Part shown: positions 44,442-55,102 of the stretch, one piece after another
Numbering within the stretch: the stretch's first letter is position 1
How the letters are laid out: every line of letters begins with the position of its first letter
Source: Bicyclus anynana
Lineage: Eukaryota > Arthropoda > Insecta > Lepidoptera > Nymphalidae
DNA: 64,000 nt
NCBI RefSeq assembly: GCF_947172395.1
Contig: NC_069085.1
Coordinates: 1,148,112-1,212,111, forward strand
Reading direction: 5' to 3'
Made by a program: the position numbers and the translations under genes
The notes under the pieces: generated by a model
Told to the model about the DNA's origin: nothing
The model's database searches: none
Seen by the model: only the letters and a program-made list of their open reading frames with translations

Positions 44442-44519
44442 TACACACACAAACACGCACACCCACACACACACTCACACTCACACTCACACTCACACTC
44501 ACACACACACTGACACACA
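44442..44519. repeat. CA-rich tract with CACACT units
   Basis: About 78 bp of CA repeats with a run of five CACTCA-type hexamers in the middle. No element is seen beside it. Confidence 0.85.
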
Positions 44520-44604
44520 TATAATTATTTTTATATGATGTTAGTTTTAATTTCTATTACTCCTGTATTCTTTATGATTGCTAAAATACCATTTACAATT
44601 TCAG

Positions 44605-44671
44605 CAGGAAGAGCGAGGATCTGAGATACAGGCTTTTTCAACCTGAATCGAAGTCCTCAGCACTAATGTAA
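44605..44671 (+). other. Candidate terminal exon
   Basis: The acceptor CATTTACAATTTCAG is followed by an open frame reading RKSEDLRYRLFQPESKSSA, then LM and TAA. An NAGNAG double acceptor is present. The frame needed here does not continue from the 36-nt candidate at 42618 (its third frame has a stop), so a direct join in this frame is ruled out. Low confidence. Confidence 0.2.
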
Positions 44672-45039
44672 AATATAATAATGAATAATTCATGACGTAT
44701 ATTATAGTGCACTTAAATATATAAACTGATAGCATTAACTATCACGAGGGAATTAGTAAAAGATTTCCTTAATTATAAGCCAAATAAACACTCGCAAGAT
44801 TAATAGCTTGGAATTTATCTGAAGATGTTTAGAAAACTCGTCAATCTGTCAGAATTTGGTTCATATGGTTCACTAGACGTGGCCCGTTCACACAATAGCG
44901 TGACGATCTCATTACGATCTCATCGTGTTTTTGTTGGTTGGGCATCACGCTGAAACTACTCAATAAATTCAAATTAAACTTAGCATGATTTGAGACCATA
45001 GTACGGAGACGGTTATAGGATACTTTTTGTAGCAAAAAT

Positions 45040-45255
45040 TAAATCAGAAGAAGGTGAAACAGGGTCTACAAAAAGTTTGTAAGGAAAGTCCTTCATTTTT
45101 AGAGTTACAGTTATAAAAATTTGTCCATAAATCAAAGAAATATACGAAATGTAATGTGATTCAAAAATTTTTAAAATTTAAACCTTAAAGTGGTGAAATA
45201 GGGCTTGACAGTTTACATTGATTTCCACGCGGACGAAGTCGCGGGCGTCCGCTAG
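45040..45255 (+). mobile_element. Helitron-like element, 3' part
   Basis: AGGTGAAACAGGGTCTAC, AGTGGTGAAATAGGGC and CACGCGGACGAAGTCGCGGG, then CGTCCGCTAG with T next. The terminal hairpin and CTAG are intact. The start is unclear. Confidence 0.55.
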
Positions 45256-46440
45256 TATAATATATGTAAATTAAAATACCATAATTGATCAATATCTCCA
45301 CGTTTGAAAGTCTAAATTTAAACCCATTGAGCTATTATATCCAAACCTAGTTCAAGCTTTCCACTTGCTTGGAATGGAGACCAATATGCTCCATATGCAG
45401 ACTGAAAAATTGGTGATTCTTGATAGAATTAAAATGTTATTTATACTGTTACATTTTTTTGTCTAGTAGTACAATGTATTACATTGTGTGTGTGTGAGTT
45501 TTCATAACGATCGTCTGAGTGAAAGTGTGACAAAAAGTTACTTACATTCCCATGTTTTAAAATATTAGTAAGGATTATGTTAAATTAAATTAAATCATCC
45601 ATCAATATTTTAATTTTTATATTTTAAATAGACTAATGAAAAGACTTATATTAATTCTAATTTTACTAGTAGTTGCAGATAAGAATATAGTCAAGGTTCA
45701 ATTTATTTTGTAATATAGTAAATCGTTTGGACGCAATGCAAACGCGACCCGCCGTCAGATCATTTGATTGGTTTAATTTATTTTAATTAAAACTGGCCCG
45801 CCGTCGGTAGGCTTTGTGTGAAGGCTGTACCGTGGGTGGTGTCTTATGACTTTCTTCCCCGTGATATATTGGCCCCAGACTTAATTAGACGTGAAATAAT
45901 TAATGAAATTACTTTATGACCACTAACAGTATTTACAAACCTGATTTCTATCTCATGTTAGAACCTCTTATATGATCGCGAGACATATTAATGTAATTGC
46001 CTATTAATGTCCTACATGGCTGATGCTACGACGACCTCCTTTATTGGTGAGCGATTGGAAGTAAAGCTGGCTGCCCATCGTCCAAGGGGATGCACAACAA
46101 AGATGAAAAAAGAAAGAACTGACTTCACATGTTTATATAAATCAATTTTTGACTGCGATTTATCTCGCGTTTAGATAAATCGATTTTGATGCGGTTTTCA
46201 GATATAATAATTGAATTGGCTGCAATGCTGATGTATTTATTAAAGCAGAAATTGTTACATTCTGTAGAATATTTTAGTTCATTTACGTTTGGCTAAATGT
46301 CCTTTGATGAAGTATAGTAAAGATTTTGGTATACAATAACCGACTTCAAAAAAGAGGCTTATTCAATGAGTGGTTTGTAGAAAGCTGTAGTTTGTTATTT
46401 CACAATAATTATTTGATTTGCAACTTATTTATATTAATAT
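45256..46440. other. Unassigned; possible regulatory patch at 45.7 kb
   Basis: 45720-45910 is locally GC-richer and contains ATGCAAA (POU-type) and several TAATT cores (GACTTAATTAGACG, AATAATTAATG). This cluster could be a conserved enhancer, but I see no direct proof. Confidence 0.25.
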
Positions 46441-46567
46441 TATCCAGGTTGTTCAGAGCTAAGTTAAAAAATATAAAATCCTAAATTTACCCATATAATC
46501 GAATCTAGGTCCTGTCTATTTAAAACGACATCATTACCAACACATAAGTCCGCAAAGAGAGGTCATT
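46441..46567 (-). mobile_element. SINE-B head fragment, old subfamily
   Basis: It resembles 30085-30183: GTTCAGAGCTAAGTTA, ATCCTAAATTTACCC, ATCGAATCTAGGTCC and AGAGAGGTCATTGTCC lie in the same order and spacing. Confidence 0.45.
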
Positions 46568-46883
46568 GTCCTATTGGAAAAAAAGATTTAAGCTCTTGCT
46601 TCCGTTTCCGGTGTGCGAACAGCTTATAGCGGCCAGTGATCGCAAATTAATCTAGTATTTTTATAGCGCCAGATACAATTTTATGTTTTCCCCAAAAGTG
46701 GAAAAATGGTATAGTTATGAAATCATTCGGATGTTTTTGTCGCGGCTAATTCACCGCTCGTACGTGCGTTGGCGGCACATACTGATGTACGATAGCCATA
46801 ATGAAGGTAAATCTAAATGCATTAAACATTTGGAGCAATAAGTTAAGTAACAGTGACCATATTTAGAGTACTCTTTCAGTAAT

Positions 46884-47090
46884 AACTAGTGGAATCCCGC
46901 GACTTTGTACGCGTCAATTTTTTTTTTCACAAATCCTGTGGGAGCCATGGATTTTTTAGGGATAAAAAATAGCCTTTATGTTGCTTAAATACCTTCTCTA
47001 TCTTCTTACACTGGAAGATAGAGATTGTATGCCCTTGAAATCGGTGCAAAAATTATTATTATTAGCCTGGACAGACAGACGGCAAGTCAA
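46884..47090 (-). mobile_element. Helitron-like element, diverged
   Basis: On the minus strand the end reads GACGCGTACAAAGTCGCGGG, then ATTCCACTAG before T. TTTCACAAATCCTGTGGGAG and ATCCCTAAAAAATCC-type blocks match the interior of the first type. Half of the terminal hairpin is lost. Confidence 0.45.
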
Positions 47091-47189
47091 ATAATTTTCA
47101 AACATACGTTTGTGTTTTAGAATTGTATAAAATGAAACTATAACACTAGTGAAAGCTGTGAAATATCTAAGTTGTTTTTTCTTTAAAAA

Positions 47190-47300
47190 AATATTCAGTG
47201 AAAATTCTGGAGATAATGTGAAATGTGTATGTCTACAATAGTGAAATTGGTAGTGATGAGCCCCGTGCCTTCAAGAGCACGCTATGCTGCCGGTCCAGCT
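47190..47300 (+). mobile_element. SINE-C body fragment
   Basis: ATTCAGTGAAAATTCTGGAG, TTGGTAGTGATGAGCCCCG and CCTTCAAGAGCACGCTATG match the middle of SINE-C. Confidence 0.4.
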
Positions 47301-47443
47301 GGTCTATTCACTAATTTGGTCTTTAATATTAACCTACTAAAATAAACATCAAATCAACTGAACTTCATCTGCCTACTGTAATGTAATCTACGAAGGGTTG
47401 TCAGTAGGCAGCGGATAGACTATATTATGTTATGCCACGGGAT

Positions 47444-47481
47444 CAGAAACTATGCGGGTGAAACTGCGGTGAGTTGTCTAG
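47444..47481 (+). mobile_element. Helitron-like 3' tip
   Basis: ACTATGCGGGTGAAACTGCG, then GTGAGTTGTCTAG. It ends in CTAG and is followed by T and the start of the next copy. Confidence 0.4.
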
Positions 47482-47655
47482 TCTATACTAATATTATAAA
47501 GAGGAAAGATATGATTGTTTGTTTGCATTGAAATGCTCTGAAACTACTCAACCGATTTGAAAAATTATTTCACTATTGGGAAGTATCCCGAGTATTTTAA
47601 GCTATATTGTATTCCTATGGGAACAGGAACCACGCGGTAGAAACTGTGGGGAGTC
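47482..47655 (+). mobile_element. Helitron-like element, second type
   Basis: TCTATACTAATATTATAAAG opens it, with an intact TC start. GATTGTTTGTTTGCATTG, GAAACTACTCAACCGATTTG and GGGAACAGGAACCACGCGG follow. The CTAG end is mutated (GGGGAGTCGG). Confidence 0.55.
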
Positions 47656-48138
47656 GGATGAATAAAAATGGAAATCCAAAAATATTAATCTCATGACTAA
47701 GAACATTATTTGGAGGTATGGGTCATACCGGTCATGCAGTGAGAGTAATCTGTTACTGGTCCCACTCATTACACGCCGGTGACTAATCCCCGCCCGGACG
47801 TGCCTGCAATTGTCGAGATCATTTTCGATTTTATTTTTACATTACCGGTTTCATAAGTGTCGCCGGATTAATGTTTTATGTTAGTTTCGTCACTTTTGTA
47901 TAGATTGGGTGTTAGTCATAAGTTTAAGATGTTTAAGTGGTTATTGTAGCGAGTTGAGATTACTCGTATTTCACAATGATTTTTTTCTCGTGGTATCGTA
48001 ATACAAATAAAAATATCGGCGTGACACATTAAAGTTATTTAAGACTGAATTATCAAGTATAAAAGCTCTTTTACACGACTCTCCCAAATGCTTTCGTGTA
48101 TGTCACCCTAACTTACTTTGTCCACAGAATACATTTTT
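47656..48138. other. Unassigned; possible regulatory patch
   Basis: 47750-47870 is GC-richer and includes GACTAATCCCCGCCCGG and GCCGGATTAATG. Both carry a TAATCC/GGATTA core of the K50 homeodomain (Otd/Bicoid) type. Function is only inferred. Confidence 0.25.
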
Positions 48139-48440
48139 GACGGCCTCCGTAGCGCAGTGTTATGTGCGGTGGATTTACAAGACGGAGGTCCTGGGTTCGA
48201 TACCTGTTGGGTCAATTGAGGTTTTCTTAATTGGTCTAGATGCTAGATCTAGACCAATTGTGGGAGGTTTAGGCCATGGCTTGTTACCACCCTACCGCCA
48301 AAAGACGTACATCCAAGTGATTTAGCGTTCCGGTGCGATGTCGTGTAGAAACCGAAAAGGGTTCGGATTTTCCCGCTTTCATCTTTGACTGCATCATCAC
48401 TTTAGGAAGTGCATCATCACTAGGTGAGTTTTGAAAAAAA
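48139..48440 (+). mobile_element. SINE-B with head and internal inverted duplication
   Basis: GACGGCCTCCGTAGCGCAGTG and CTGGGTTCGATACC form the tRNA-like head. The usual AATTGGTCTAGG block is followed by its own reverse complement. AATTGGTCTAGAT (48229-48241) and ATCTAGACCAATT (48247-48259) form a perfect 13-bp hairpin that other copies lack. The 3' end is shortened. Confidence 0.7.
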
Positions 48441-48789
48441 ATATTGAAAAAAGAAAGCTTAGTATTTAATCACAGCACAGCTCGATTCAAAAGTCCAAAG
48501 CCACACAACCAACGAGACAGAACCTGACGATAATGAGGCTCGATATATACGAGTACAAAGTTTATAGCGCCGTGGTAAAGATTCCCCAATACCGGAATAA
48601 ACAGAAAAATAGCGTAGATATCGTAATGTGCGGTCATCTGACCTTTGGGTAGACAAGCCGGTGTACCGTTATGTCGCCGACTACACTCGTGTTTGCTCGT
48701 GGAATGTTGAGTGCGCTGTTTTTATTGCGTTACGTTTTAGGAAAATTCTTTGAATCGATAATAATGTTTATAGTCACCTATACATATAT

Positions 48790-48970
48790 CGAATCCAGTC
48801 CGGGGCAGAAGGATAACATCGTGAGGAAAATTTTCGTAATTCTCTGCGTGTTTGAAGTCTGCCAATCCGCATTGGGCCAGCCTGGTGGACTATTGGCCTA
48901 ACCCCTCTCATTCTGAGAGGAGACTCATGATCAACAGTGAGCCAAAAATAGGTTGCTAATGTTGATGATG
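48790..48970 (+). mobile_element. SINE-A with internal deletion
   Basis: It starts in the B box (CGAATCCAGTCCGGGGCA), skips about 70 bp to AACATCGTGAGGAAAATTTT, then continues through GCCAATCCGCATTGGGCC to a GATGATG tail. Confidence 0.65.
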
Positions 48971-49407
48971 TCAGCGACACTCTATTATCTCCATCTACTA
49001 CCTGGTTCTCTAAGTACGTTCGTACGTAGCATCCGACTAGACTTTATTTTAACCCCCGATGCAAAAAGAGGCTGAAGCGATTTCAATTTAGATTTTTTTT
49101 TGCGTTAAAGGTGACTATTGTGCGTTTTAGACATGTTTGATGGAAAACGGTTAATCTGTTTAAAAGTTCTGGCGGGAAAAGTGTGAAAGAATAACCGAAT
49201 GTCTGCAAATATACTCGAGGGAGTCAAAAATGAAAGCACGCACACTGAAAGACTATAGTAAAATAATAATATATAAGAAATATTGATGACTTGATTGAGA
49301 GTGTTCTTAGCTTTTTTTGATGAGAAAATTGTTTTTTTTTTTTTTTTTAAAATAAATAAATAAATTAAATTAATAATTGGTGGTGGGATAATTGTGACAA
49401 CTTATTG
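48971..49407. other. No feature recognised
   Basis: AT-rich, with a T run of 18 near 49332. Confidence 0.35.
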
Positions 49408-49450
49408 ATACAAAAACAATCAGATCTCCATGATCTGATTGTTTTTGTAT
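49408..49450. repeat. 19-bp perfect inverted repeat
   Basis: ATACAAAAACAATCAGATC (49408-49426) and its exact complement (49432-49450) flank a 5-nt loop. Confidence 0.85.
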
Positions 49451-49519
49451 TAAAAAAAAACAATATTATTTGATCACATATTATGATAAAAAACAACTCT
49501 GGCATAAAAACTTTTCTAG

Positions 49520-49708
49520 ACTAGCTGACGCCGCGCGGTTTCGCGTGGTTCCCGTTCCCGAAGGAATACGGGGATAATATATAGCCTTCCTCGATAAATG
49601 GGCTATCTAACACTGAAAGAATTTTTCAAATCAGACCAGTAAGTTCCTGAGATTAGCGCGTTCAATCAAACTAACAAACAAACTCTTCAGCTTTATAATA
49701 TTAGTATA
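49520..49708 (-). mobile_element. Helitron-like element, second type, full length
   Basis: On the minus strand it runs from TATACTAATATTATAAAGC through TCTCAGGAACTTACTGGTC to GCGCGGCGTCAGCTAG before T. It is among the better preserved copies here. Confidence 0.6.
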
Positions 49709-49769
49709 CATATTTTCATGACCATTGGGGGTTTTTCAAAATTCAAAAAGCACGGACAAAGGAGGTCTA

Positions 49770-49799
49770 AGGACGGACGAAGTCGCGGGCGTCCACTAG
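49770..49799 (+). mobile_element. Helitron-like 3' tip, first type
   Basis: GGACGGACGAAGTCGCGGGC, then GTCCACTAG with T next. The hairpin is slightly mutated. The interior is not recognisable. Confidence 0.4.
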
Positions 49800-50212
49800 T
49801 ATAGTATAATAGTTTGATTATGAGTGAAGAACTGAAGAGCTCGCGCCGGATGCACGCCCCGTATACAGTACAAAGTGTCTCCAGCACTGAAATAGACATT
49901 GCACTAAGTCGAGTGGGGACGGGGGGGGACACAGGGGGCCATTATACGTTTCCGCCGGCACGTGGCGCTTGCGGGGTCTTTTTGCTTATAAAATTAGATT
50001 TGTATGATTATATTAGGAATACTATAAAGATAGGATAAGTCCTATCCTATAAGTTCTTAGCTTACTCGTACAAATCTCACTTGGTATATTTTTGTTTTTA
50101 ATTATGTACTGAAAAAAAAATGTTTCATGATTAATTTTGATTCTATAATAACACTTATTCCAATATTTTCCTTAACCTTTAATATAAAATAAATGCCATA
50201 CTTTTTTATATT

Positions 50213-50492
<280 letters not shown>

Positions 50493-50494
50493 AC

Positions 50495-50670
50495 AACCCT
50501 TCCCCAGCTCACTGCGAGAACAAGTCTCCTCTTAGAATTAAAATGGTTAGGTTGGCCCAATGCGGATTGCCAGACTTCACACACGTAGACGACGAAAAGT
50601 CTCAGGTACGCAGGTTTCCTCACGTTATATTTCCTTCACCGTTTGAGACACGTGATATTTAATTTCTCGA
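50495..50670 (-). mobile_element. SINE-A 3' half with giant tail
   Basis: CAGCTCACTGCGAGAACAAG, TTGGCCCAATGCGGATTGCC, CTTCACACACGTAGACG and GACACGTGATATTTAATTTC match SINE-A on the minus strand. The head is missing. Confidence 0.7.
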
Positions 50671-50944
50671 ATACAATATAACCAAATATCCAGCGGGTAT
50701 ACCGAGGAGCTAAACGATTACGCGGTTCAAGTATGACGTTGGGGCTATGAAGTTGTGTTATTTGGATCATGGAGTACTAGATTTGGATATGACCGAGACA
50801 TACTCTCTGAGACAAGGTTTGTAAGCACTTGCAATGCAAAAAACCACTGCCTAGCCTAAGGACTCAATAAAAAACAGCATTTGAGAAAGTTTTCCATTTT
50901 GAACAATTTGTTTGTATATTAAATACCCTACCCTACCCTAACCC

Positions 50945-51215
50945 AATTCGGATTTCGGATTCGGATTCGGAGGGTGTAGGTTCACTCCAGGGCATGCACC
51001 ACGAACTTTTAAATTATGTGCATAATTTAAGAAATTAAATATCACGTGTCTCTAACGGTGAAGGAAAATCATCGTGAGTAAACCTTCATAGCTGACAATT
51101 CTCTTAATTCTCTAAGTGTGTGAATTCCGCCAAACTGCATTGTGCCAGCATGGTGAACTATTGGCCTAACCCCTCTGATTCTGAGATTACTCGTACTCAA
51201 CAGTGAACTGAATTT
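50945..51215 (+). mobile_element. SINE-A, diverged
   Basis: GGATTCGGAGGGTGTAGG, AGGGCATGCACCACGAAC, CACGTGTCTCTAACGGTGAA and ATTGGCCTAACCCCTCTG match SINE-A. Several TCGGAT units near the start replace the proper head. Confidence 0.6.
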
Positions 51216-51537
51216 AAGTTCTTAATGACGCTGAAAACTCGTACCTACGCAACCTTAGGTGTAATCTAAAATAATAAAGTTTACGAGCGTGCCCGCCGTC
51301 CGGCCGCTCGCGGCGAGGTGGGCACACGAAGTGATGCAACTCCAGTCTCCAGCATCCGTAATCTGTATAAAGTCGGTAAGTAGACGCGCGGCGGACATAT
51401 TTCACCGCGGTGTGGCAATGCGCTGTCTCCAACCAAAATAATACTAAATGAGTGTGGGTGGGATGCACTCCATCGCTGAGATCGTACTAAACGAGGATGC
51501 GGCACTTTTATCCGACTACAGATTATGATTCTGGAGA
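51216..51537. other. Unassigned with GC-rich patch
   Basis: 51285-51420 is GC-rich (GTCCGGCCGCTCGCGGCGAG; ACGCGCGGCGGACATATTTC). Two overlapping minus frames exist but neither shows a domain. Confidence 0.3.
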
Positions 51538-51847
51538 ATTATTCTGTAACGATATTTTCATGACTCGAGTTTCGAATTCACCCCTATCTCTCTCTGTCTA
51601 TCACGATATATATTTTTCTCTGATGGTGTAAGTATCGTAGGCTTCTTAATAGGAGCCTCTTTTTTGCCTTTTTGGATTCTTAATAGGAGGCTGTTTTTGC
51701 CTTCGGGCCTCATCGCCTGGCCCGAATTAAAAAAACAGAAAAGATGGGCGGAGCGACTCTCTAAGAAAATGAGAATAGACTAGTAAAGTTGGACGTGAAT
51801 TCGAAACTTGCACTTGCGAGTTATACAAAACATTGTTACATAATAGC
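51538..51847. mobile_element. Foldback MITE, interrupted copy
   Basis: The left arm (TTATTCTGTAACGATATTTT, GAATTCACCCCTATCTCTC) and the right arm (GTGAATTCGAAACTTGC, GCGAGTTATACAAAACATTG) match the 150-bp element at 27094-27243. About 160 bp of repeat M1 separates the arms. Confidence 0.6.
51617..51775 (+). repeat. Dispersed repeat M1, copy 3 (nested)
   Basis: GTAGGCTTCTTAATAGGAGC opens it, and GGGCGGAGCGACTCTCTAAG closes it, as in the other two copies. A short internal duplication (TTCTTAATAGGAG twice) is present. Confidence 0.5.
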
Positions 51848-51857
51848 ACTGCTGATC

Positions 51858-51955
51858 TTAACGTAAACGCGAATTTTTAAGGAATTGAAGCACCATCATC
51901 TAGTGGCACTACTGCACAACTGTTTCAATTCCATATAAGTTCGCGTTTACGTTAA
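51858..51955. repeat. Foldback repeat, 98 bp
   Basis: TTAACGTAAACGCGAA at the left end is the exact complement of TTCGCGTTTACGTTAA at the right. Inside, GGAATTGAA pairs with TTCAATTCC. It adjoins the interrupted MITE. Confidence 0.75.
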
Positions 51956-52065
51956 CGCGATAGTAACAGTATGCAAATATTTAAAACTCCCACTAGGCAC
52001 ACTGTATGTAAGTGCGTGTGTGGTCTTGCCAAACCGATAGTAGAGTACAAACTACAAACAGACTA

Positions 52066-52135
52066 CAAACCGACAAACTAACCGTTTTAAAAACGCTTGT
52101 AAATTAAGCATACTTGAAATAAGCGTATTTGATAT
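52066..52135 (+). mobile_element. Decayed LINE 3' UTR end
   Basis: AACGCTTGTAAATTAAGCAT, then ACTTGAAATAAGCG resembles the end at 30500-30560 (GTGCTTGTAAATTGAGCC, ACTTTAAATAAATG). Confidence 0.35.
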
Positions 52136-53046
52136 AATGACCTGAGTTGGGAACTAAACTACGGAATACATATGTACAAGTAACTGAACTGAGTTACCAA
52201 CACAGAGGTCCTGTGGGTCGTGAGACCCTGCCTCTGTGTTGTTACTATTTGTCAATTTTATCAATCAAAAAACTCAATTTACCCAAATAATGTAACCATT
52301 TTTTATAGTTCATTGACATCTATTATCAACTCCACTCGTCCTTGATCGTTAGAAATCATGGTTGTTATAAATTATTTGTATAAACTTTCATAGCCTGAAG
52401 ATGAACTATAAATGTATGATAGCCCCTCTGGGATGTGTTTTTGTGATCAACACGGTCATTTACCATGTGTTCTGAGAGGAGTAGAAGACAGTTCGTTCTA
52501 GCTTTACTGCAATGATGAATGCGTTCTCTTTGTTGCTGCTTAGAGAATGAATCAGCATTTGAATACTTAAATTAAAATATGCCGCATCCGAAAACTTGTA
52601 GTAACTTTTCTCGTGTCCACGTAATTTTATATGTCTCAGTAAAGTTTATCTCGGCTCTAAGATTATTCACGAGTCCGTTGAACGATATATTTACACTTTT
52701 TACTTTTACTATTCCTCTTTTCGCTCCAATAACACGTTCGGGTCATATTGCTTTGATATGTATTTATAGCGCGACACTAGCGCCACTGGCTCTTGGTGTA
52801 TGCTGTTGCGATAATTTTGTGTCTTTTGTAACGCGAAAAGAAACCAGGAACATACTAATTTAGTAGCTACATTCTACAAATTCGTAATAATGGGTATATT
52901 TTGTTCAATAATTTTATTTTTCTATTTTCGTTATAACCACCACCCAGTAGCATTTTAAAAATTATATTTAAAAAACTTCCCTTTAGGGATAGGATTATGA
53001 AAAGTCTTGAATCACATTATTTTTGGTATTTTTTTGGTTGTATTAC
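52136..53046. other. Unassigned; one compound hairpin
   Basis: A 42-nt hairpin at 52199-52240 pairs AACACAGAGG with CCTCTGTGTT and, inside, GGGTC with GACCC. The 94-residue plus frame at 52579-52863 has hydrophobic stretches but no recognisable family. Confidence 0.3.
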
Positions 53047-53101
53047 CAAAAACAATTTTGCTTGCGTTACAATATACAATACGCAAGCAAAATTGTTTTT
53101 G
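53047..53101. repeat. 21-bp perfect inverted repeat
   Basis: The arm CAAAAACAATTTTGCTTGCG plus T (53047-53067) pairs exactly with 53081-53101 across 13 nt. Confidence 0.85.
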
Positions 53102-53334
53102 AAAAATGAAGGACTTTCTATACGAACTTTCAAACTCTATTTCACTCTCTTTTAATCTAGTTTTTACAATAAAAAGTATTTTACAACTTTATTTGTAGTG
53201 TGGACTCAAATCATGCCAATTTTCATTTGAAGTCATTCAGCAGTTTCGGCGTGGTGCGCGATAGAAAAAAAGACGGACAGACAAACAAAAAAAAAATACT
53301 CGTATCTTGGACTTCAGTAAGTATCGATTACTTA

Positions 53335-53455
53335 ATAAGCGAGTCGTAGTCATTCGCTGGATGCAGGCGGCTCAGTGTCTTAATGTTTGGAAGTCCCTAC
53401 AAAAGGCCTATGTCCTGCAGTGGACGTCTATCGGCTGACATGAAGATGATGATGA
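53335..53455 (+). mobile_element. LINE 3' end (RTE-like)
   Basis: AGTCATTCGCTGGATGCAGG, then GTTTGGAAGTCCCTAC, AAAGGCCTATGTCCTGCAG and TGGACGTCTATCGGCTGA with a short GAT-like tail. It matches 4376-4546 in the opposite orientation. Confidence 0.6.
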
Positions 53456-53995
53456 AGTATCCATTACAATACGAGTATAATGCCCTCCAACAAACATTTT
53501 CACAGAAATGGATATTAAAAGGATACATGTATAATAATCGCTATATAATACTTATAGTAGATTGCTCGATTTTAACAAGTGGGCGCTAGTTAATGTAGTT
53601 GACAATAATAGTGTAAGATACGTACTTGTCGCGTTTTATTTCTGCCCTGTAATCTGCCGCCCTGGCGCTGAATCACGTCTATAGTGCTATTTCCAGCCCT
53701 TACCGTAGCGTGGATTACATTACTCACTACATTTAGAACGTGCTTCTCTAAATGATATCCATCGGCGTGCACCACATACGTGCGATACAGCACTGCTCAC
53801 TCTCAACGATTACTTGCGTAAATACAACTTTGTCGGAGACATTTACTAAGTCGAGGTAGAATAAAATATGGGACTTAAGCTAACTTATCAATAACTATAC
53901 AAATCATGCCCACGTGGAATAGTGACAAGAATACTGGCTACATTTCCGCGCTGGACAGCCAGGCTGATCCTTTGCACAAAAAGTATACTTTTTAC

Positions 53996-54030
53996 ATCAA
54001 TTGTGTAGTCGAGGTTACTACACAATTGAT
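53996..54030. repeat. 14-bp perfect inverted repeat
   Basis: ATCAATTGTGTAGT pairs with ACTACACAATTGAT across a 7-nt loop (CGAGGTT). Confidence 0.75.
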
Positions 54031-54253
54031 GAATTTCTCAATGGAAAGACATGTGGATGCCATTGCATCAGCTTTCACCTTTAAACAGGAAATAAAAATT
54101 AAATAAAGGAAAACAAGCTGAGGCTGTAAGTATCAAAGCACACGGATGTCATACGACGTTTTATGTTGAGCACTTTTCTGACATAAAAACTCTTTGCGAA
54201 GATTTAGAAAAGTACCGTTCGTTTTTAGACGGATGATAAAAGTTTTATATTAC

Positions 54254-54441
54254 ACTAGCTGAAGCCGCGCGGTTTCACCCGCGTGGATCCCGTTCCCGTA
54301 GAAATAGGGAAAAAATTAATGATTTGATAAATGGTCTATCTTACATTTAAAGAATAATTAAAATCGGACCAGTAGTTCCTGAGATCAGCGCATTCAATGA
54401 AAAAAATAAACAAACTCTTCAGCTTTATAATATTAGTATAG
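54254..54441 (-). mobile_element. Helitron-like element, second type, near full length
   Basis: On the minus strand it runs from ATACTAATATTATAAAGC through AGGAACTACTGGTCCGATTT to CGCGCGGCTTCAGCTAG before T. Confidence 0.6.
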
Positions 54442-54838
54442 ATTACGGCACATGTGCATTTTAATTTATATTACAGCACATGTGCGTAACGAGATACAAT
54501 AGGATATTGAAATTGGTGAAATAAGCGATACTTTACGAGCAAATGTGTTATGAAATATGTAATAGTTAGTAGTCCGCTAAGAACAGATTTTGCGAGAGAT
54601 TTTCATATTAAGGAGTTCTAACAAATAAACATCACATACGCATTGTTCCTTTATATTTTATTTTGTTTGTATGTTTTTAAATATGTAGAACATTTTGTAT
54701 TCAGCCGCTACATCAGTTGTTTACTACGAAATACTGTGATGTCACCTGTTCATGAAACTGTTACTCAATGTACTATTTTCGTGTGTCGCTATTAATTGAC
54801 GCAGTTTTACAAATGTTTTGTGTGTTGTGTTGTTTCAG

Positions 54839-54920
54839 ACCGGTTTATTACATTCCTGGATACTTCAGGGATCATACCGCGTTACAGCTTTATGAGTCAT
54901 TTGAACATTTGCGTGGTTGA
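54839..54920 (+). other. Candidate terminal exon
   Basis: A strong pyrimidine-rich acceptor (GTGTGTTGTGTTGTTTCAG) precedes an open frame of 26 codons reading PVYYIPGYFRDHTALQLYE, then SFEHLRG and TGA. The peptide has protein-like composition, but I do not recognise it and see no upstream partner exon. Confidence 0.2.
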
Positions 54921-55102
54921 CACAGCATCGCTGTGGTTTAATTCTAATTATGTATTGTAGAATAATCAACTGCCGCGTTTTTCTTGTGTGGCTTTGGAAC
55001 GTGGGGTCTACAGTTGGGATAAGAAGTATTAAGTTCTTTCTTCCAAAAATTACACGACGACCACCTGATAAGAACAGATGCCTTTTGTTTGCATTGCATT
55101 GC

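Noticed and set aside
50930..50945. Telomere-like repeat (CCCTA units)
   Set aside because: Only two or three units, not the insect TTAGG repeat, and next to a SINE.
52199..52240. Pre-microRNA
   Set aside because: The hairpin is only 42 nt with an interrupted stem, too short for a usual precursor.
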